The notes under the pieces: generated by a model
Database searches by the model: none
Seen by the model: only the letters and a program-made list of their open reading frames with translations
What the model was told of the DNA's origin: nothing
DNA from: Synchiropus splendidus
Taxonomy: Eukaryota > Chordata > Actinopteri > Syngnathiformes > Callionymidae
Direction of reading: 5' to 3'
Assembly: GCF_027744825.2 (NCBI RefSeq)
Contig: NC_071334.1
Coordinates: 43,129,437 to 43,193,436 of the forward strand
Length of the DNA stretch: 64,000 bases
Made by a program: the position numbers and the translations under genes
Part shown: piece after piece, positions 36,301 to 49,740 of the stretch
Position numbering within the stretch: position 1 is the first letter of the stretch
How the letters are laid out: each line of letters opens with the position of its first letter

Positions 36301-39300
36301 AGCGATAACTTTTGCCATTCTGGCGATAAAGATAAAACTCACAATGAATACATTTTTATTCTGTTACATGTAGGCTTTTAGCTAGGATTCTGAGACAGGG
36401 CATCCAAAGAGTGTCGCAACTGGTGAGATGTGGATAACCGCGATAACCAAGACTGAACAAATATGGCGGCCGCGATGGTCAAGCTATGGCTGCAAAAGGG
36501 CCGAAAATCAGCTAATTTTGATCACATTGGGCAAAATTACTGGGCGGAAACACCCTTTTCAAACTGGGTGTCCATTTATTTCATTTTTCATGTCTTGCTG
36601 TTCAGGACGCCCTGACGCCCTGCTAGCTAGATGCCCCCCTCGTGTTTGGCACACTACATTCCGTCTTGAATGCTGTTGCTGTTGTTGTTTTTTGTCTTCT
36701 GAAAACGTATTTATACCGGGAATTGAACAAAACCAACACTGATCCAGGGACTTAGAGTCTACTGAAGTCATTATCGGGAACAGTGATGCAGTAACGCGTT
36801 ACTTAGTTACTCTTATATCGTAACCTTTTTCAGTCACGAGTAATCTAACGCATTACTATTTCAGTAATCAATATGAAGTTACTTATCTAAGTCACCGTGC
36901 GTTACTATTGTTGCCACTGTTAGGAAGCGAAATATTACCGTTCGCTTACTACAACTGCATCTTTGGGCATGACGTCATGTGCGGGACACGCCACTTTTTC
37001 AACATGCAGGCGGCTTGCCGGGTACACGGCAGTAAATAACGGCATGAGGAGAGAGATGCACGTTTCTGGCTGAAAATACATTAACTACTTAGAATTAGAG
37101 TCTGCTATAGATGACAGTATTTACGCCTGCAGGGTCCACCAATGCGCAGAAATCACCGGTTAAAGAGAGCGAAATTAAGAGGCCTCACAAATGTGTCGAC
37201 AGTGCGGACTCAAAAATCTGTGGACCGGTTTTTTACTTGATAGGTCAAGTTAAACAACACTTATGATATATTTTTAGACCTTTATAGATTTCTTTTCTTT
37301 GGTGGAGGAAGAAACTGTACTGCATTTTCTCTTAAAAGTCAGAAATAAAATCATCCCCGCATCCTCACATGATGGAGCGTAGAGGCGAGTAACAGCAGCC
37401 ACTTAAGTACAACTACTGCCTCCAGGTTGCCAACAGGAGACGTGACACACTGAGACTTACTAAACCTTTGCATTGTAGTTAAAAAAAAGCAAAAAAGTAA
37501 AATAACAATACATTTTATTGGACAAATGGCAATATATCACTTTGTTTTGTTTTTCATACTTGTTGCTTTTTGTGTGTGATCTTCGCTCCAATGGGTCAGA
37601 ATGTGTCAAAGTAAAACATTGACTGTACATTCATACAACTGGGATTGTGCAAAAAAATGACCCCAAACATGGAAAAACACTCCAAGAACTCCAACCTCAA
37701 AATTGACATTAAAGATATTGTTTACGCAATGAGAGCTGTAGTCGCCTGCCAAATGTAACTTGACAAGTAACTTGTAATCTAACTTAGTTACTTTTAAATT
37801 CAAGTAATCAGTAAAATAACTAAGTTACTTTTGGATGGAGTAATCACTTATCAGGTTACTTTTTCAAAGTAACTGTAGCAACACTGATCATGAACCTCAG
37901 TCCAACGTCGACGCTGTCAAACGCTGCAGAGGTTGGGCCTCACGTTCAATGACTTGTGAAGTCAGTAGTAGTGTTTCATACAGAAGCATGGTGTACGCTC
38001 AAATACAATTTAATCTGGATACAGGAATCCACTCACAAATCCTTCGTACTGTACTTCCCAAGGAACATGAAATTTAATCAAGCACAGATATTGGAGGACC
38101 AACCCCTCCCCTTCCATGCCTTCATTTAAGTCATATGTCAATTAGCCATGCACAGATTCCCGCTCTTTCTCAACCAGAAACTACATATAAACTGAGAAAA
38201 ACAATTTAGCAAAACGCTTAATTACTCGCTGAAACTTGGTGTTACTAAGTGCCTCATTGGGCTCTACGCTTGACTCAAGCACGCCCCATGACTGAAACAG
38301 CTGAACATTTAAAGTGACACACTGTGATTTAGACAATAAACGGAGGGTGAGCTGGTGGACTGATCTTAATAAAAATTGATCAATTGAAAATGTTTCTCAT
38401 CGCATGTCATGTCGTTAGTATCGACTTCCTTTGGTACACTACTCATCAGTGTTGACTGTTGTTACACTTACAAGGATGACCATTTGTATTGACGTTGAAA
38501 CATGGCTGTCAGGGTGGTGTTTCATCTAAATTGTTGCTGTAATACAAGGCCATCCATACAAACACATTGAATTGAGTTGAATTATATTTGCTCTTTGTAC
38601 AAACTTTGCGGTGGATACGTGAGTATTCCGCTTTTTTTGTGTGTACCCACCCTTTGTACATGAGTCCCCTGGAGAGCGTGGCGCGCTGCCATGGTCTCCT
38701 CATATTCTTTTATGGGAACAGGGCTGCCAACTCTCACGCATTTGGCATGAGACACACATTTGAGTCTTCCCAAACTACACTTGCCACACCTCACCGTGCA
38801 ACACAAAACACAAGCGAATAAGTCCCTAAACAGTCCTGATGTTATGTAATCTTAAATATTTAAAAATTGATGTCATTGCGCTCCTGACACCTACTGTACC
38901 TGTATGTGTACGGTCCAATCTGCTTGACTTCTGGCTTTTCCCCCGCCAGTACCTGATCCAAGTTCGTTATATTGAAGAAGAAAAACTCCATGAAGACTGG
39001 AGGAGGGGGCGTCTTCCATGACTCAAACACTCGACTGCCTTCCACCAAAACAATCTCCTGTTGAGACATAAAGTTGATGAAAACTGGAATAAATATATAT
39101 TTCAATCAAAATATAACAGTGATTTTGCCATTGTTTTATTTTTGGTAGACTCCAATTGATATGTTCAAAGTTAAAGGCTCCCCAGACGACCTCTGATAAA
39201 AACAACCCAGGGAACAAAACATCTTTGGGGGCCGAAGAGGGGAGCTGCTGTCTGGGTGTCAGACAAGAGCATTGGCTATGCACATGAATGGTATTAGGGA

Positions 39301-42300
39301 GACCCTTCTGTGGCTCTATTGTCGGCAGTTGCCATTGACGACCGGCTCTTAGAGAGGGCCGCTACCACATCATGTGATGCAAATAGCAGAACTACAATTT
39401 TACTGATCTGGGCAGCATTCCTTTGGACTGAACATTAAGCAGAGCAGGCACAACTTCAAATGTCCCACCACAGACTTCACTCTCCCTGCAGCAGATGCCC
39501 TGATTCACCACAGGGTGTTCTTGAGGAATTACAAAACAAAAGAAGCAAAGAGGAAACAAGAGGGTAGTATTTCATTCAAACATCACGTGACACTGAAAAC
39601 AAAGTTTGACCCAATTGTGTCAAACCTCAGTGAAAAGTACAAATCAGACACAATTTGTTGAACACACTGAAGATTGTTAGAAAGTGTAGCCTCCCTCCTC
39701 TTATGGGGTCCATTCTACTTGTTCAAAGACAAAGGTTTACTAACTGAGAGAGGACAATAAAGCTGTCGCCCCAGATCGAGGAAGGAAGAGCATGGTCTGT
39801 GCATTTTGTGCTTTGGTGCTCCGGAGTATAGCAGACCCCTCCCATCATTCTACATGAAATACCTACAAATATAGAAACAAAGAAGGTCTCTAATCTTCTA
39901 CTGCGGCTCCTCTACCACTCCCTTTTTGAAAACACATGTAGCAGGATAATACACAAATACTCCGCAGTTCACACTTTGATATCGAGGCAGGCAAGTAGTG
40001 TACTTGAACTTTGGAAAAGCTGGGCACAGCAAGAAGCTTTCCTTAAAAAACAGAGCTTTGTGGGCGGAAAAAGACTTTGGCAGCAATTTTAAAGACAACA
40101 AACTCAAACCAGCAGCTTGAAAAAAAGATAAATAAATGGTATTAGACCAGGGTTCTTGCCAGCACCAATGAGCGTCAGGGCACCCTTGTTTGTTGGCGAG
40201 TTGAGTCACCCTGAGACTAATATGTAACTCATAGTTAATTTGTGCAGTGGAATAAATTAACAATTGTGTCAATAATGACAAATTGTTCCAATATTAAGTA
40301 ATATGAAGTCACGGAAGGGACTCATGGGGCTCCACTTCCAACAATCAGAATGAAGAGAAGGCAGATTATTCATATCATACATATTCATGTCATATAACAC
40401 CAGGTTTTGAATAATCTGAATCCCACTTTGATTACATCGTGACAATATGCTTTTGTCTGAAGTGACAGAAGAGAATGCTAAATCAGACATTTTACATTAC
40501 CCGCTGAAAAAACATAGGACAAAAACATTTTGGGGTTTTATTGGCTAATCGCCATTATCTGCACCACCCAGCGTAAAATCTGTATGAACTTTTGAACAAA
40601 GATTCCCCAATGCCCAAATACAGGCCCATAACACAACATCTGCATTGCCATGAAACTTTATGTACAGTATGAGATGGACAGAAATAAAGATCACATCAGT
40701 AAAATGGCTGCCATTTGATGTCTGTCATTAGGGGGTGTGGTTCAAAGACCTGAAGATTGCTGATTTCCTGCGAGGATCATAAAAATGGCCTGTGATGTGA
40801 TAGTAAGAGGGGTGCCAGTTCAACTCCTGCCAAAGTACATGGATGGCCGAATCATTCAGGGCTGGAATGGCGTGCCGGGCAAGTGTCCAGTGGGCCAACC
40901 AATCCTTACTATTACAGAGCACATAAACTCAACCCCACAGACGTGACTAGCTGATGCCTCACTCAACCTTGCCCAACAACGGCTGAGGTACCCGACAAAA
41001 GGAGGATAGTACTAGTATATACAAACTTGAGCTTGCTTGAGCTTATAGAGTGACTTGTAGTATGGCAAAGGAAAATGGAAGTCCAACAGGAATGCAAAAA
41101 GAATATAGGAGGTAGAGGTCCATCTGGGTACCTGCACCGTGCAAACTGGTAAAAAAAAAGATAAGAACACTGGGAACCAGTGTGTACAAAAAGACGAAAG
41201 ATTTAGGGTAAGAATTGACTTCGTTCTCTCCCTTCCCTGGAGCAGTTTTCACCCCAGTCTCGCCTGTGGGTCACTAAAGACCCACCTACATTCATTCTGC
41301 CAGCAACTCAGCCAGTTTCCTCATAAACTAAGCTGTGTGAAAAGGGCTCACAGCACAAAGGTCCACTGCTGTTCGGCTATCCATGGAATGAAATCCATCA
41401 GTCTAGTGCAACTGGGGTGAGGAGGTAACCTGATCTGGCAGAAATGAATTGTACTGCCAACCTGAATTTGTTTTCAAAGGGATGATATTGGTCTACACAA
41501 CAGTTTGTTTTTGCATCAGTGGTCATTGGTGTTTTCCTTGTCAACAGATGAGTGAACTGTCTCCCAGAGAGGAATATTGGTGCATGTCTCTTGGTTATCA
41601 TAAGCAAGTGTAAGAAGAACAGGAGGGAAGATGAGTAATTATCTTTGTTGCAGTTACGATTTCAGCCACATTACTTGTAATTGGAAGCAATAACCGAGGA
41701 AGAACCAGTAGACAGAGAAGTGCTGGCACATCACATCGGAATACTTTTGTCACACTTTGGTCATGGACTTTCTGAGTGTCAGTATCCTTAAACTTGCAAC
41801 AGCGCTGTGCAACTTCATAATTCCACTTATTGACACGTCACTCTGCAATTACGTTTAAAGCATGGTTATCTGATGACGGCGAATAAAAAAAAGATGTAAT
41901 GAGAATTTTCATTTTGTTTGAGGGTGATTTAAAAAAAAAAAAAAAAACTTCCCTATTGTTCTTGGTGCCTGTCTTTCAAACCAAGAAAGCATATTTAACC
42001 ATGTACTATATTTGAGAATCGATGACTAATTGTGTAATTCAGTCGATGCAATTTCTGGAATTCAGTCCATTATTATTTTGTGGACAGTATTGATACAATA
42101 ATTTTACTTATATTTTTGCGGTTGTAACATACACTGTCGTCTTGACAAACTGCATGTACACTTCACATACTCTTAGTAACTCTACAGGCCAAGTTATTAT
42201 GGAATTATACATGAGCACTGGAAACCACAACACTATACATTGCTGTATTGAATCGGCTTGTCCCAGACAACTGCAGCACTCAGAGGTCATTGTGATAGGA

Positions 42301-45300
42301 GATATCAGGCATTAAAACGCCACTTGTGCCAGTTGTGCAACAGACATTGTAATGTGAAGCAAACACAGTGGGACAGTAAAATGAACAACATCACAGTTTC
42401 ATCAAATAATACTTACTGATTAAAAAACAATTATTGAAACTCTATGCAGTTGTTTAGGTGTTCAAGAAATGAGAGGGATGTTGTGCAAGTTCCCTGATTC
42501 ACGACCAACACTTCTTCTATAAAGAGATTATTTAAAAAATATGAAAAAGCAAGAACCAACCATAAAACACAAGCTCAGCACTTTTTTTTAACTAGATAAA
42601 CTTGAAAAACAAGGTGTGTCATTGGGTTTGCTGACTGCAATGAATTTGATTTTCTGCATGAAATACAAAAAAGACCAATATTGGTAACTGATGAGTGCCC
42701 TCATGATTTTGCAATGCATTCATATCTGGAAAATAACAGCGACCAACAATGAGTCAACTGTGAGGTCTGAATTGCGACTAAGTATGACTGAAGTTTGAAG
42801 GGCCCCAAGGATGACTTGACCTCTGAGTGGGGGCCTCTGGAGAGATAGATGAGTTACAAGAGGTTTAAAGGGGGATGGGGCTGGGACATGTGTGAGGTGA
42901 AGGGGTGAAGTGGGAGGTTGAAGACTAACAGCTGTTATTACAGTAGTCAAATTGAGTTTTGAGGTCGACAAATTGAGTCAGAAACATCTTTCATTTGCTT
43001 TCAGAGACATAAACTTTCCCTTCTGTAATTACTCGAGCAGTAAAGCAATGGAACTCACACACCACAAAGGAGTGCAGTGATCCATGACTCACACTAATCA
43101 AGATGTCTTCCAGAGGCCAGATAAAGAGCAGCCTGTCTGAGAACAAGACTGCTGACAACTTCACACAAAACACTTGTGAACACAGTCAAATGAGAGAACT
43201 TATTTGTAAAGTTGAAGAAGTGTTTAACAACTTTTTTATAGCACAGAATTACAACATAGCACATTCAATATTTCATGTTCTTTTCATTTGGCCTTCTTAC
43301 AACGAATTTGATCCCACCCTTACCCAGAAATGTGGAGTGAAAACACAGGCTAGGGGATGTTTAGAGGGGCGGAGCCAGCATGTTTTTATCGGGGTTGCCA
43401 CCCTGAGTGTAGGCCACACCCCCTGCCCCTCCAGAAACCCACAACTTCAAACAAATAAAAAGAAAGACAAATATAATAAAAAAAAGAATCAGAATCGTAA
43501 TAACAGAATGTATAATCTAAAATTTAATTAAAAACAAAATGACGACATTTCTTTGTAGCGTATCTTTCTTCACAAACCACGGAAAAATGTGAAATGAAAA
43601 ATGAGCAGTTGGAGGCTTATTCCTAGCCTTCACACTGCCCACTTCCTATGACCCAGTCCAAGTGGAGGCCACGCAGTTCCATCTAACTACGCCTGCTGGC
43701 TCTGGGCTCGCCTGACCAGCGCCCGCGCAGCACAGTTGGTCACGTAGCTCCGCCCCTGGATGTTTCGCGATCATGAATTTAACTCTGCTACTGAGGGGCA
43801 CAGATAACGCTATTCTTTATCATCTTAACCCAGGAATTGCACTTCTTTATCTTCCTTAAAAATATGTTGTTTTGGCAAATAAATGTAATCTTTGGTAGTT
43901 TTGTGGTATCCGTGTCACACGATCAGTAAAACCTTTTTTGATATCTTTTGCACCTTTATATATCCTGCATCAGCATGGCATGTTACTAGTACTTTGTGTT
44001 CTCTGTGAGTCTATGGTTTCTCTCGCCCCAAGCTTTTCATTGCATCGTAATTGAAATGCATATGACAAATAAACGCGTCATGAATTTTGTTCCAATAGAC
44101 CCCATCTTTCAGTTTCTTCTTTAGGAAAGTTATGGTGACTTTGCATGTTGTTTTAAACAAGCTCACCTCTGGCTTCTGTTATACACACTCATCATTATCA
44201 CTGTCCACATAGGTCAGAAATATAAATAATTTGAAATTATTAAGTTACATAAAATGAGTGCTAGCAAACAACACATAATGATAACAGTCCGAGGACTGCT
44301 GTAAGGGACCTACGAGTGGTATTGCACACCTCAGGCTAGCAGAGACAAGGGGTTACATGCTAATGAATATAATAACTGCACATTTCAGCAGATTTATCAA
44401 AGGCAAATCTGTGGGCAATTAAGGTTAAATCCAAAGGGCGCAAACTGACAGGATGGAGCCCAAGATATTGCACTGTGTGTGGAGGATGTGAGGAGACAAC
44501 ACCCGAAACTGCCATGCGGTCTCCTACAATCTCGACAAAATAATGTGGCTTCTCGTCAAAAGCACTTATCTGAGTCTCTTCAGGTTGACTGCGCTTATCG
44601 AAATCAATTTATCGTACATGTATACGGCAGAATCAAATCATATGCTTTGGGAGATACATTTTTGATATGGTTGCTCTCATGAAAAATCAACGACTCTCTT
44701 GTGTCCTAAAATCCTTCCTTTTCAGCTGAGTAAAGACGGGTGTGTCTGCTTGCTGAGGCAAAATATACCGTTCAAAAGGAAAATATGGGTAATAAGCATA
44801 TAATACACGGTGACTAGAGAGTCACACGCACATACAACACGCTTTTCATGTCATAAATTACGTGAACGGTTTCTAGAGGGGGGCGGGGGGTGAAAAAAAG
44901 ATTATGAGGAAAAAAACGATACTTGTTTCATATGTACTTAAAACAGTTCAGTAAATATTATTTCTGCGCAGCAATTTAAGTTTGGTCCCTTTAGTGACTG
45001 AGTTTGGCATTCTATTAATAACAGGAAAAAAGGTTCAGTTATCTGAAAGCAACATACAAATAAGACTGAGTGTTACTATCATTCATGGCATCACTTGAGT
45101 GAGTTTTGAAGTCAAACATTAAACATCATTAAAACAGGATGACACAATTCAGTCATTGTCGCGTGTGTTTGCCATTCACAGTTTCAGCATACAGAGCCTG
45201 GTATTGAGAGTTGAGCGGCAGATGTACGGTTCTCGCTATCCGTTGGAAAAGTTTAGAGGTTATCTTTACCTTTTTCAGACGGTTGAGCATCAGCGTGCGG

Positions 45301-45392
45301 AAAACTTGAGCCGCATATAAACCGATCCCCAAAATGAGTAAAGTGGCGCAGACGGTTCCAACTGCGTATATGGCGCAGGATCTTCGAGTCAT
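24325..45392 (-). CDS. scarb2: SCARB2 / LIMP-2, lysosome membrane protein 2 (CD36 family)
   Basis: Twelve coding exons in transcript order: 45392-45270, 39057-38900, 36081-35934, 35865-35674, 35078-34987, 34510-34391, 29585-29407, 26862-26744, 26516-26443, 26374-26323, 26247-26095, 24435-24325. They join in frame to 506 residues (human 478). A short cytosolic N-terminus (MTRRSC) precedes a membrane segment at about 9-31, the luminal CD36 domain, a second membrane segment at about 444-464 and a 42-residue tail. Landmarks are FESWKTPPPPVF, QIGPYTYR, VNDLLWGYQDP, INGSDGSAFHPL and SFPHFYLAD. Cys 277, 318, 324 and 335 match the LIMP-2 disulfide set, with C-x5-C spacing unlike CD36. LIMP-2 delivers beta-glucocerebrosidase to lysosomes and moves lipids. 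Exon 4 ends at a GC donor (AAG|GCAAGC). The tail lacks the di-leucine signal and has YSPV and YIGL. Tandem order with NUP54 supports SCARB2 over SCARB1 or CD36. Confidence 0.92.
24974..25023. repeat. Perfect inverted repeat, 19-bp arms
   Basis: Arms at 24974-24992 (TTGTTATTATAGTTAGATA) and 25005-25023 are exact reverse complements around a 12-base loop. AT-rich, in SCARB2 intron 11. Confidence 0.95.
25077..25129. repeat. Perfect inverted repeat, 22-bp arms
   Basis: Arms at 25077-25098 and 25108-25129 are exact reverse complements around a 9-base loop (GGGTTCAGC). Each arm includes TTAGTTGATGATGTACTA or its complement. Confidence 0.95.
25130..25212. repeat. Local duplicate of the SCARB2 exon 11/intron 10 junction region
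   Basis: CATT.AT..TTATGACAGCCA followed by ATATGGTCTCTCAACA occurs here and at about 26263-26310, just beyond exon 11. The copy also carries TTCAGCAGCTTC, which is found inside exon 11, so the duplicate seems to include a deleted exon 11 remnant. Confidence 0.7.
30470..30800 (-). mobile_element. hAT family D copy 2, fragment, SCARB2 intron 6
   Basis: Matches the interior of 17717-18438 in inverse orientation (TTCCCAGAACAAATGGGCCC; GCAGAACCAGGTGCAAGTCA). Both ends are missing or degraded. Confidence 0.75.
33048..33190 (+). mobile_element. hAT-like MITE end (GGTGTCCAAACTGGTCCTC), SCARB2 intron 6
   Basis: CAGGGGTGTCCAAACTGGTC at the left is a common fish hAT-type terminus. It is followed by a short interior ending near TTCCACTGACACCTGATTGG. 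No target duplication was found. Confidence 0.45.
33178..33241. repeat. 32-bp tandem duplication
   Basis: Two adjacent units read GATTGGTTAAAAAGTCTG then TTGACGGTGTT, with one difference at the base between (A versus C). It lies next to the LTR-like stretch. Confidence 0.7.
33230..33880 (+). mobile_element. Possible degenerate solo LTR, SCARB2 intron 6
   Basis: A T/C-rich stretch has a late AATAAA-type word (AAAATAAATTGTT, near 33795) and ends CTGCATTTCAGCTACTGGG...CCTTGACA, like the 3' part of fish Gypsy-type LTRs. No second LTR, internal retroelement gene or target duplication is visible. Weak call. Confidence 0.25.
36781..37886 (+). mobile_element. Non-autonomous hAT element (CAGTGATG...AACGCGTTACT type), SCARB2 intron 2
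   Basis: Left end CAGTGATGCAGTAACGCGTT and right end GTAACTGTAGCAACACTG form the inverted termini, each backed by repeated GTTACTT/AAGTAAC words. Flanks ATCGGGAA (36773-36780) and ATCATGAA (37887-37894) agree at six of eight bases. At 1106 bp it has no intact transposase. Confidence 0.85.
43363..43757. mobile_element. hAT-like MITE with perfect target duplication, SCARB2 intron 1
   Basis: Termini AGAGGGGCGGAGCCAG and GTAGCTCCGCCCCT are inverted. A perfect 8-bp duplication GGATGTTT lies at 43355-43362 and 43758-43765. At 395 bp it is non-coding. Confidence 0.9.
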
Positions 45393-45719
45393 GCTGGCAG
45401 GTGCTTCCGACGCACGATGCAATGGTAAAATAGGGATGTTTTGCTTCAGTTCCAGAACTTCAGAAACTGGTGCATCAAGTGGGGGGAGCGTCCTCTCCCT
45501 TCCTTTGCCTCCTCCTCGGGTCAAACTTTTGAAGTAGGACTGAAAGTTTGTTTCCTCGTCTCTGTTGGTCACAAAACTAGTCAAGAAGGTCCATTTACGT
45601 TTGGTCAATGCAAAGCTGAGAGAATCCTAGACAGTCTGGTTTCCAAAGATCAGATCTTGGTGGTCGGAAAGCATGAGTGTAATAATAATGTGCAGCGGAG
45701 TATTTGTGTGAAGGCGGTT

Positions 45720-45772
45720 GGCTCCGCCTCCCGCCGCGCATTCTTGTCACTGATTGGTCAAAACCATTGGTG
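45720..45772 (-). promoter_or_regulatory. SCARB2 promoter elements: GC box and two CCAAT boxes
   Basis: About 330-380 bases upstream of the SCARB2 ATG lie GGCTCCGCCTCCCGCC (GC box) and two ATTGG words (45753-45757 and 45766-45770), which are CCAAT on the minus strand. Promoter use is inferred. I saw no CACGTG-type TFEB site nearby. Confidence 0.4.
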
Positions 45773-48700
45773 TGACCGAGTGTGCGCGTGAGCGTGTGAC
45801 ATCGACAGCTTCAAGGACGCGTTAATTCAAAGTGCTTTTACACCACACTTCCTGCTGAAAGTTTCACAAGTTAAACAAGAGTTTATGGCATGGATCAAAC
45901 AGCATAGTTAACTGTTAAACCACGTTCATGTTTGTCCTTACGTTTTCAGTGTTTTAGTAATATATTTCATCTTGAGATTTGAGAGACAACTGCCAGGAGA
46001 GAGAGAGAAAAAAAAACAAGAAAAAGATGGCATGTAATTGGTGAACCGAGAAGGGGTCCACTCCAGATTTTATAACAAATGAGATATTCATTTTGGGATG
46101 TTATTTCTTATTTTCAAAGTCTGAAAAAAATCAACAACCTAACAGCAGGAATATCTGCATCAGAAAACCAGATGTGCCTTTGGATTAATCTCAAACGCTT
46201 TTCTAATGGTATTCACACCTCGTTATTAATATTGTCCACTATGTCTCTAATACAGTATATATGCTTCTCTTGGTCCCTAATGTAAAGGATGCAATCCCCA
46301 GTAATTACAGAGTAATACCAAGTGATCGTGGGGAAATGTTAATAAATATAGTGCAGGACACTGTCAAAATATGTAAAAATGTTTAATCAAAATTTAATTA
46401 AGTATAAGTATAAGGCAAAAATAATTTATTTTAAACCTATTGATTATTTCTTCTGCACTATCAACATTGTTTGTTGAGCTTTGCATGAACGTTTGAGTCA
46501 CATAATCATAATTGAATACCACTGAATTTTTCACTGAAATAAGTGGTGCAGTAATTTGCATACTCTTGAGTTGTATGACTTTCAAAGTTTCCTTTTCACA
46601 TCAATGAATGTAACTGTCATTCATCCCTGAAGTCTGTTAACTCTTCAGGCTGTCGGCCACTGCTCATTCTGTAGCACAGTGAGCAGTCATCTGTTTCAAA
46701 TATCCACAACGACAAAACACTTCAAAGTCGAAAGCTATTGAAGAACATCTTCAAGGCGCTTTTTCATGTGCTGTCCTATTGTTTAAAAAGAACAGATCGG
46801 AAATATTGCCATTGTTTCTTATTGTTTTCCCACTTGTTTGCATTGTATGTATCCTGTACGGTAGCAAACATGAAGCTCAACTTACACAAAACAGGAAATA
46901 ATCAATCAACACCTATTGTCTGAGGCCACAATGTGACACTAAAAGTAGCAACATGGTTTCATTCATTTTAAATGGATGTTTATAATCTGAATTATTTCCC
47001 TTAAAAGTTGCATATGTTTATCTGTTCTCTGCTCACCTGATGAGTGTGAACATAACTGATTTATTACTCTTTACACAGTCTCTTTTTAACCCCAAATCCT
47101 TCAAGGCAACACGAATAAATGGAGCACAGGGGTTTCATTCTTGTTGGCTAGCCTTGTTTAGGTCAGTGAAACCTTGTGGCACTCCAAATATATGAAAAAA
47201 AGTACTAAATGACTTGGAACACTGATTTATAGTGTACAAATGGAGTACACATGAAGGTGGTTCTCAATGTCCCCACCCCCGCTCCGAACTATTCTTAACA
47301 TGGCATCTTGCTATGGTGTTACTGAACTGTGGGGTTAAATTAGGTCATACCAAAATGACTGAGCACACTCAACTTGTCAGAAACAATAGATGATGGAATA
47401 AAGCTGTGTGTTTGTGTGTGTGTGTGTGACACCCCCTGAATATGAAGCAAACCTTCAGTATAAACTGATGTACTATTACTTCACTTTTCTACCTGGAACA
47501 GTGAAGTAATAGTACACCTACTCTCTGTACAAGGTTGATCCCCTGAGGTCACATGATGTTGCCAGGAGAACCATTTTTTTCCTGACTGTTTATATTAAAA
47601 TAATAGACCTCAGTTTCCCTAGGCGAGAATGACAGACATTTCCCACAACTTTTAGTCTCACTTCCAGTAGCTAAGGGACTTTTAGCTATCATTCACTAAT
47701 CATTAATCTGACATGGGGGATGCAGGCCAAGAGAACGTTTTAAGAATGAATAAATGTTCTGGCTCTCTCAACCACAGCTGGATGAAATCAAAACGAAATG
47801 AAAGATTTAAAACGAAAGTTTAAAAATGTCAACCGACAGCTGTTTCTGCAATTGTTTTTCAGTTCCATAATTGAATCGGTCAGACTCATTTCTGGAAGCA
47901 GCACAACTATTAACTAGTATTAAACTAATTGTCTGTTTGTTTATGATGGTGTTGTTTGAGTGAACTTTTGGTGGTTATTTCAGGAATTGAATCAATCATT
48001 TTTAAATGATTGATTATGGGCTAATACATGTGATTATTTATACACATATAAACAAGTAGTGTATTTAGGGTTATAAATATTCTCTCGACTAAAGCGTAGC
48101 CCATTTTGTTCAGTTATTAAGATGACACGGCACTTTTACCAATAATTTGAATGTGTCATTCCTGTCCACCTTTCAGCTATATTTAACAGAGGACCCTATA
48201 TAAGGTCAAGAGACTGATGACCCTTGAGACCCAAGACTGCTTGTACGTTTTTGTTCATCATACGAAACAGTTCAATGCTTATATGCATCCATAGTAATGA
48301 ACTGAATCACATCAGTTGCGGCAAAACTGCTTTAATTCAGATTTTTATGTGGAATTTTAACATCACAGCGCATAGACCAAAGACTCCTCAGTGAAAGCAA
48401 ATCCTGCTAGAAACAGAAGCTGGCAGATCCAGGCTTGAGTGGAAAGATTACATCCCAGCTTTTGGATCCTTCTTTGCAAATCACCAGGGGTGATTAGGGG
48501 AAATAACTCTTTCTTTTGGCTGTTACTCCAATGACCTTGGGTCCTGGCTAAAGATGATTATCGTCTTTGCATAGTTGTACTTGCAATCATTGTCTCACTT
48601 GGACATTTTTTGGAGCACTTAAATGGCAACCTGTGCTCTGACATTCATCAAGTTCTCCCAGTGCCTCCGGGTCGAAATACAGAGCAGATCCAGGTTTCCC

Positions 48701-48884
48701 TTTGAATCAGGTGTGCAAACAAACTACATTTAAACATCCAGCCATCTTTGCTGAGAGGTGGCAGCATTAACAGCATTCACATTTGTTGATAGACAGACTA
48801 TTAATCCCTTTGGGAGTTAGCTATGACTTAAGTTAGCGTTTCAGATGTGTGCCACATTTTCTTTTTTTTCTCCGGATGACATCC
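45773..48884. other. Intergenic stretch, no gene seen
   Basis: AT-rich sequence between SCARB2 and the LINE copy. A (GT)n tract lies at about 47407-47429. Short open frames show no family resemblance and no paired splice sites. Confidence 0.5.
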
Positions 48885-49740
48885 ATCCGTTGAGTTGATA
48901 CTGGGAATACATGATGCATGACTGCTTAAAATTGTTGTCAGTTGGATGTATCAGCAAGGATGAGGAGACGGAGTACAGGGCTTTGGTGGAGGACTTTGTT
49001 GCTTGGTGTGAGCCGAACCATCTGCAGCTCAATGTGGCAAAGTCCAAAGAACTGGTGGTGGACCTATGGAAGTCTCCTGTGACCCCCGTTTCCAATGTAC
49101 ATATGGTTGAGGACTATAAATATCTTGGGCTCCACATAGACAATAAACTGGACTGGGCTTGGAACACAGAGGCCCTTTACAAAAAAAGATACCATGTGCA
49201 GGAGAATGCTGAGGATGTTTTATGAGTCGGTGGTGTCCAGTGCAATTCTGTTCGCTGTGGTTTGCTGGTGCAGCAGATTAACAGTGGTGGACACTAACAG
49301 ACTCAACAAACTCATCTGCAAAGCTGGTGATGTGGTGGGGTGAAACTGGACTCCTAGGAGAGAAGGATGCTCCTGAAACGAAGGAACATCCTGGACAACA
49401 TCACCCACCCCCTCCATCAGCTCCTGGTCCAATACAATGGCACATGGACCAATAGACTGAGACTACCCAACTCAAAGACTGAGCGCCACAGGAGGTCCTT
49501 TCTTCCTGTGGCGATAAAACTGCACAATTCATCCCTGAAAAAATTACAAAGAAGGATTCTTTGGCTCATTTATCTGTTCTTGAACTGCATTTTCTTGCAC
49601 ATTGTTTTCTAAGCTCTTTTGCATTGCTTTTTTATAATATTATTTCTTTTTTTATTTATTGTGATGTGTTGTGTACAGAGCATGTTATGAACACAATTTC
49701 CTTTGGGATTAATAAAAAAGTTTTCTCATTCTGATTCTGT
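48885..49740 (+). mobile_element. 5'-truncated LINE copy with reverse-transcriptase tail
   Basis: An open frame from about 48911 to 49225 has the late RT pattern (YRALVEDFVAWCEPNHLQLN, KSKELVVDLWKS, YKYLGLHIDNKLDW), then a frameshifted continuation. The 3' end has GGGATTAATAAAAAAGTT followed by ATTCTGATTCTG, a short tandem tail. It looks like an L2/Rex1-type jockey-group element, inactive through truncation and frameshifts. Confidence 0.75.

Noticed and set aside
38727..38800. Repeat end CAGGGCTGCCAACTCTCACG
   Set aside because: It resembles a fish transposon terminus, but I could not find the other end or a duplication, so it is not listed as an element.
24325..45392. Assignment of the CD36-family gene to SCARB1 or CD36
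   Set aside because: Cysteine spacing (C-x5-C), exon 2 and exon 6 motifs and linkage to NUP54 favour SCARB2, although the exon 4 helix is closer in look to SCARB1.
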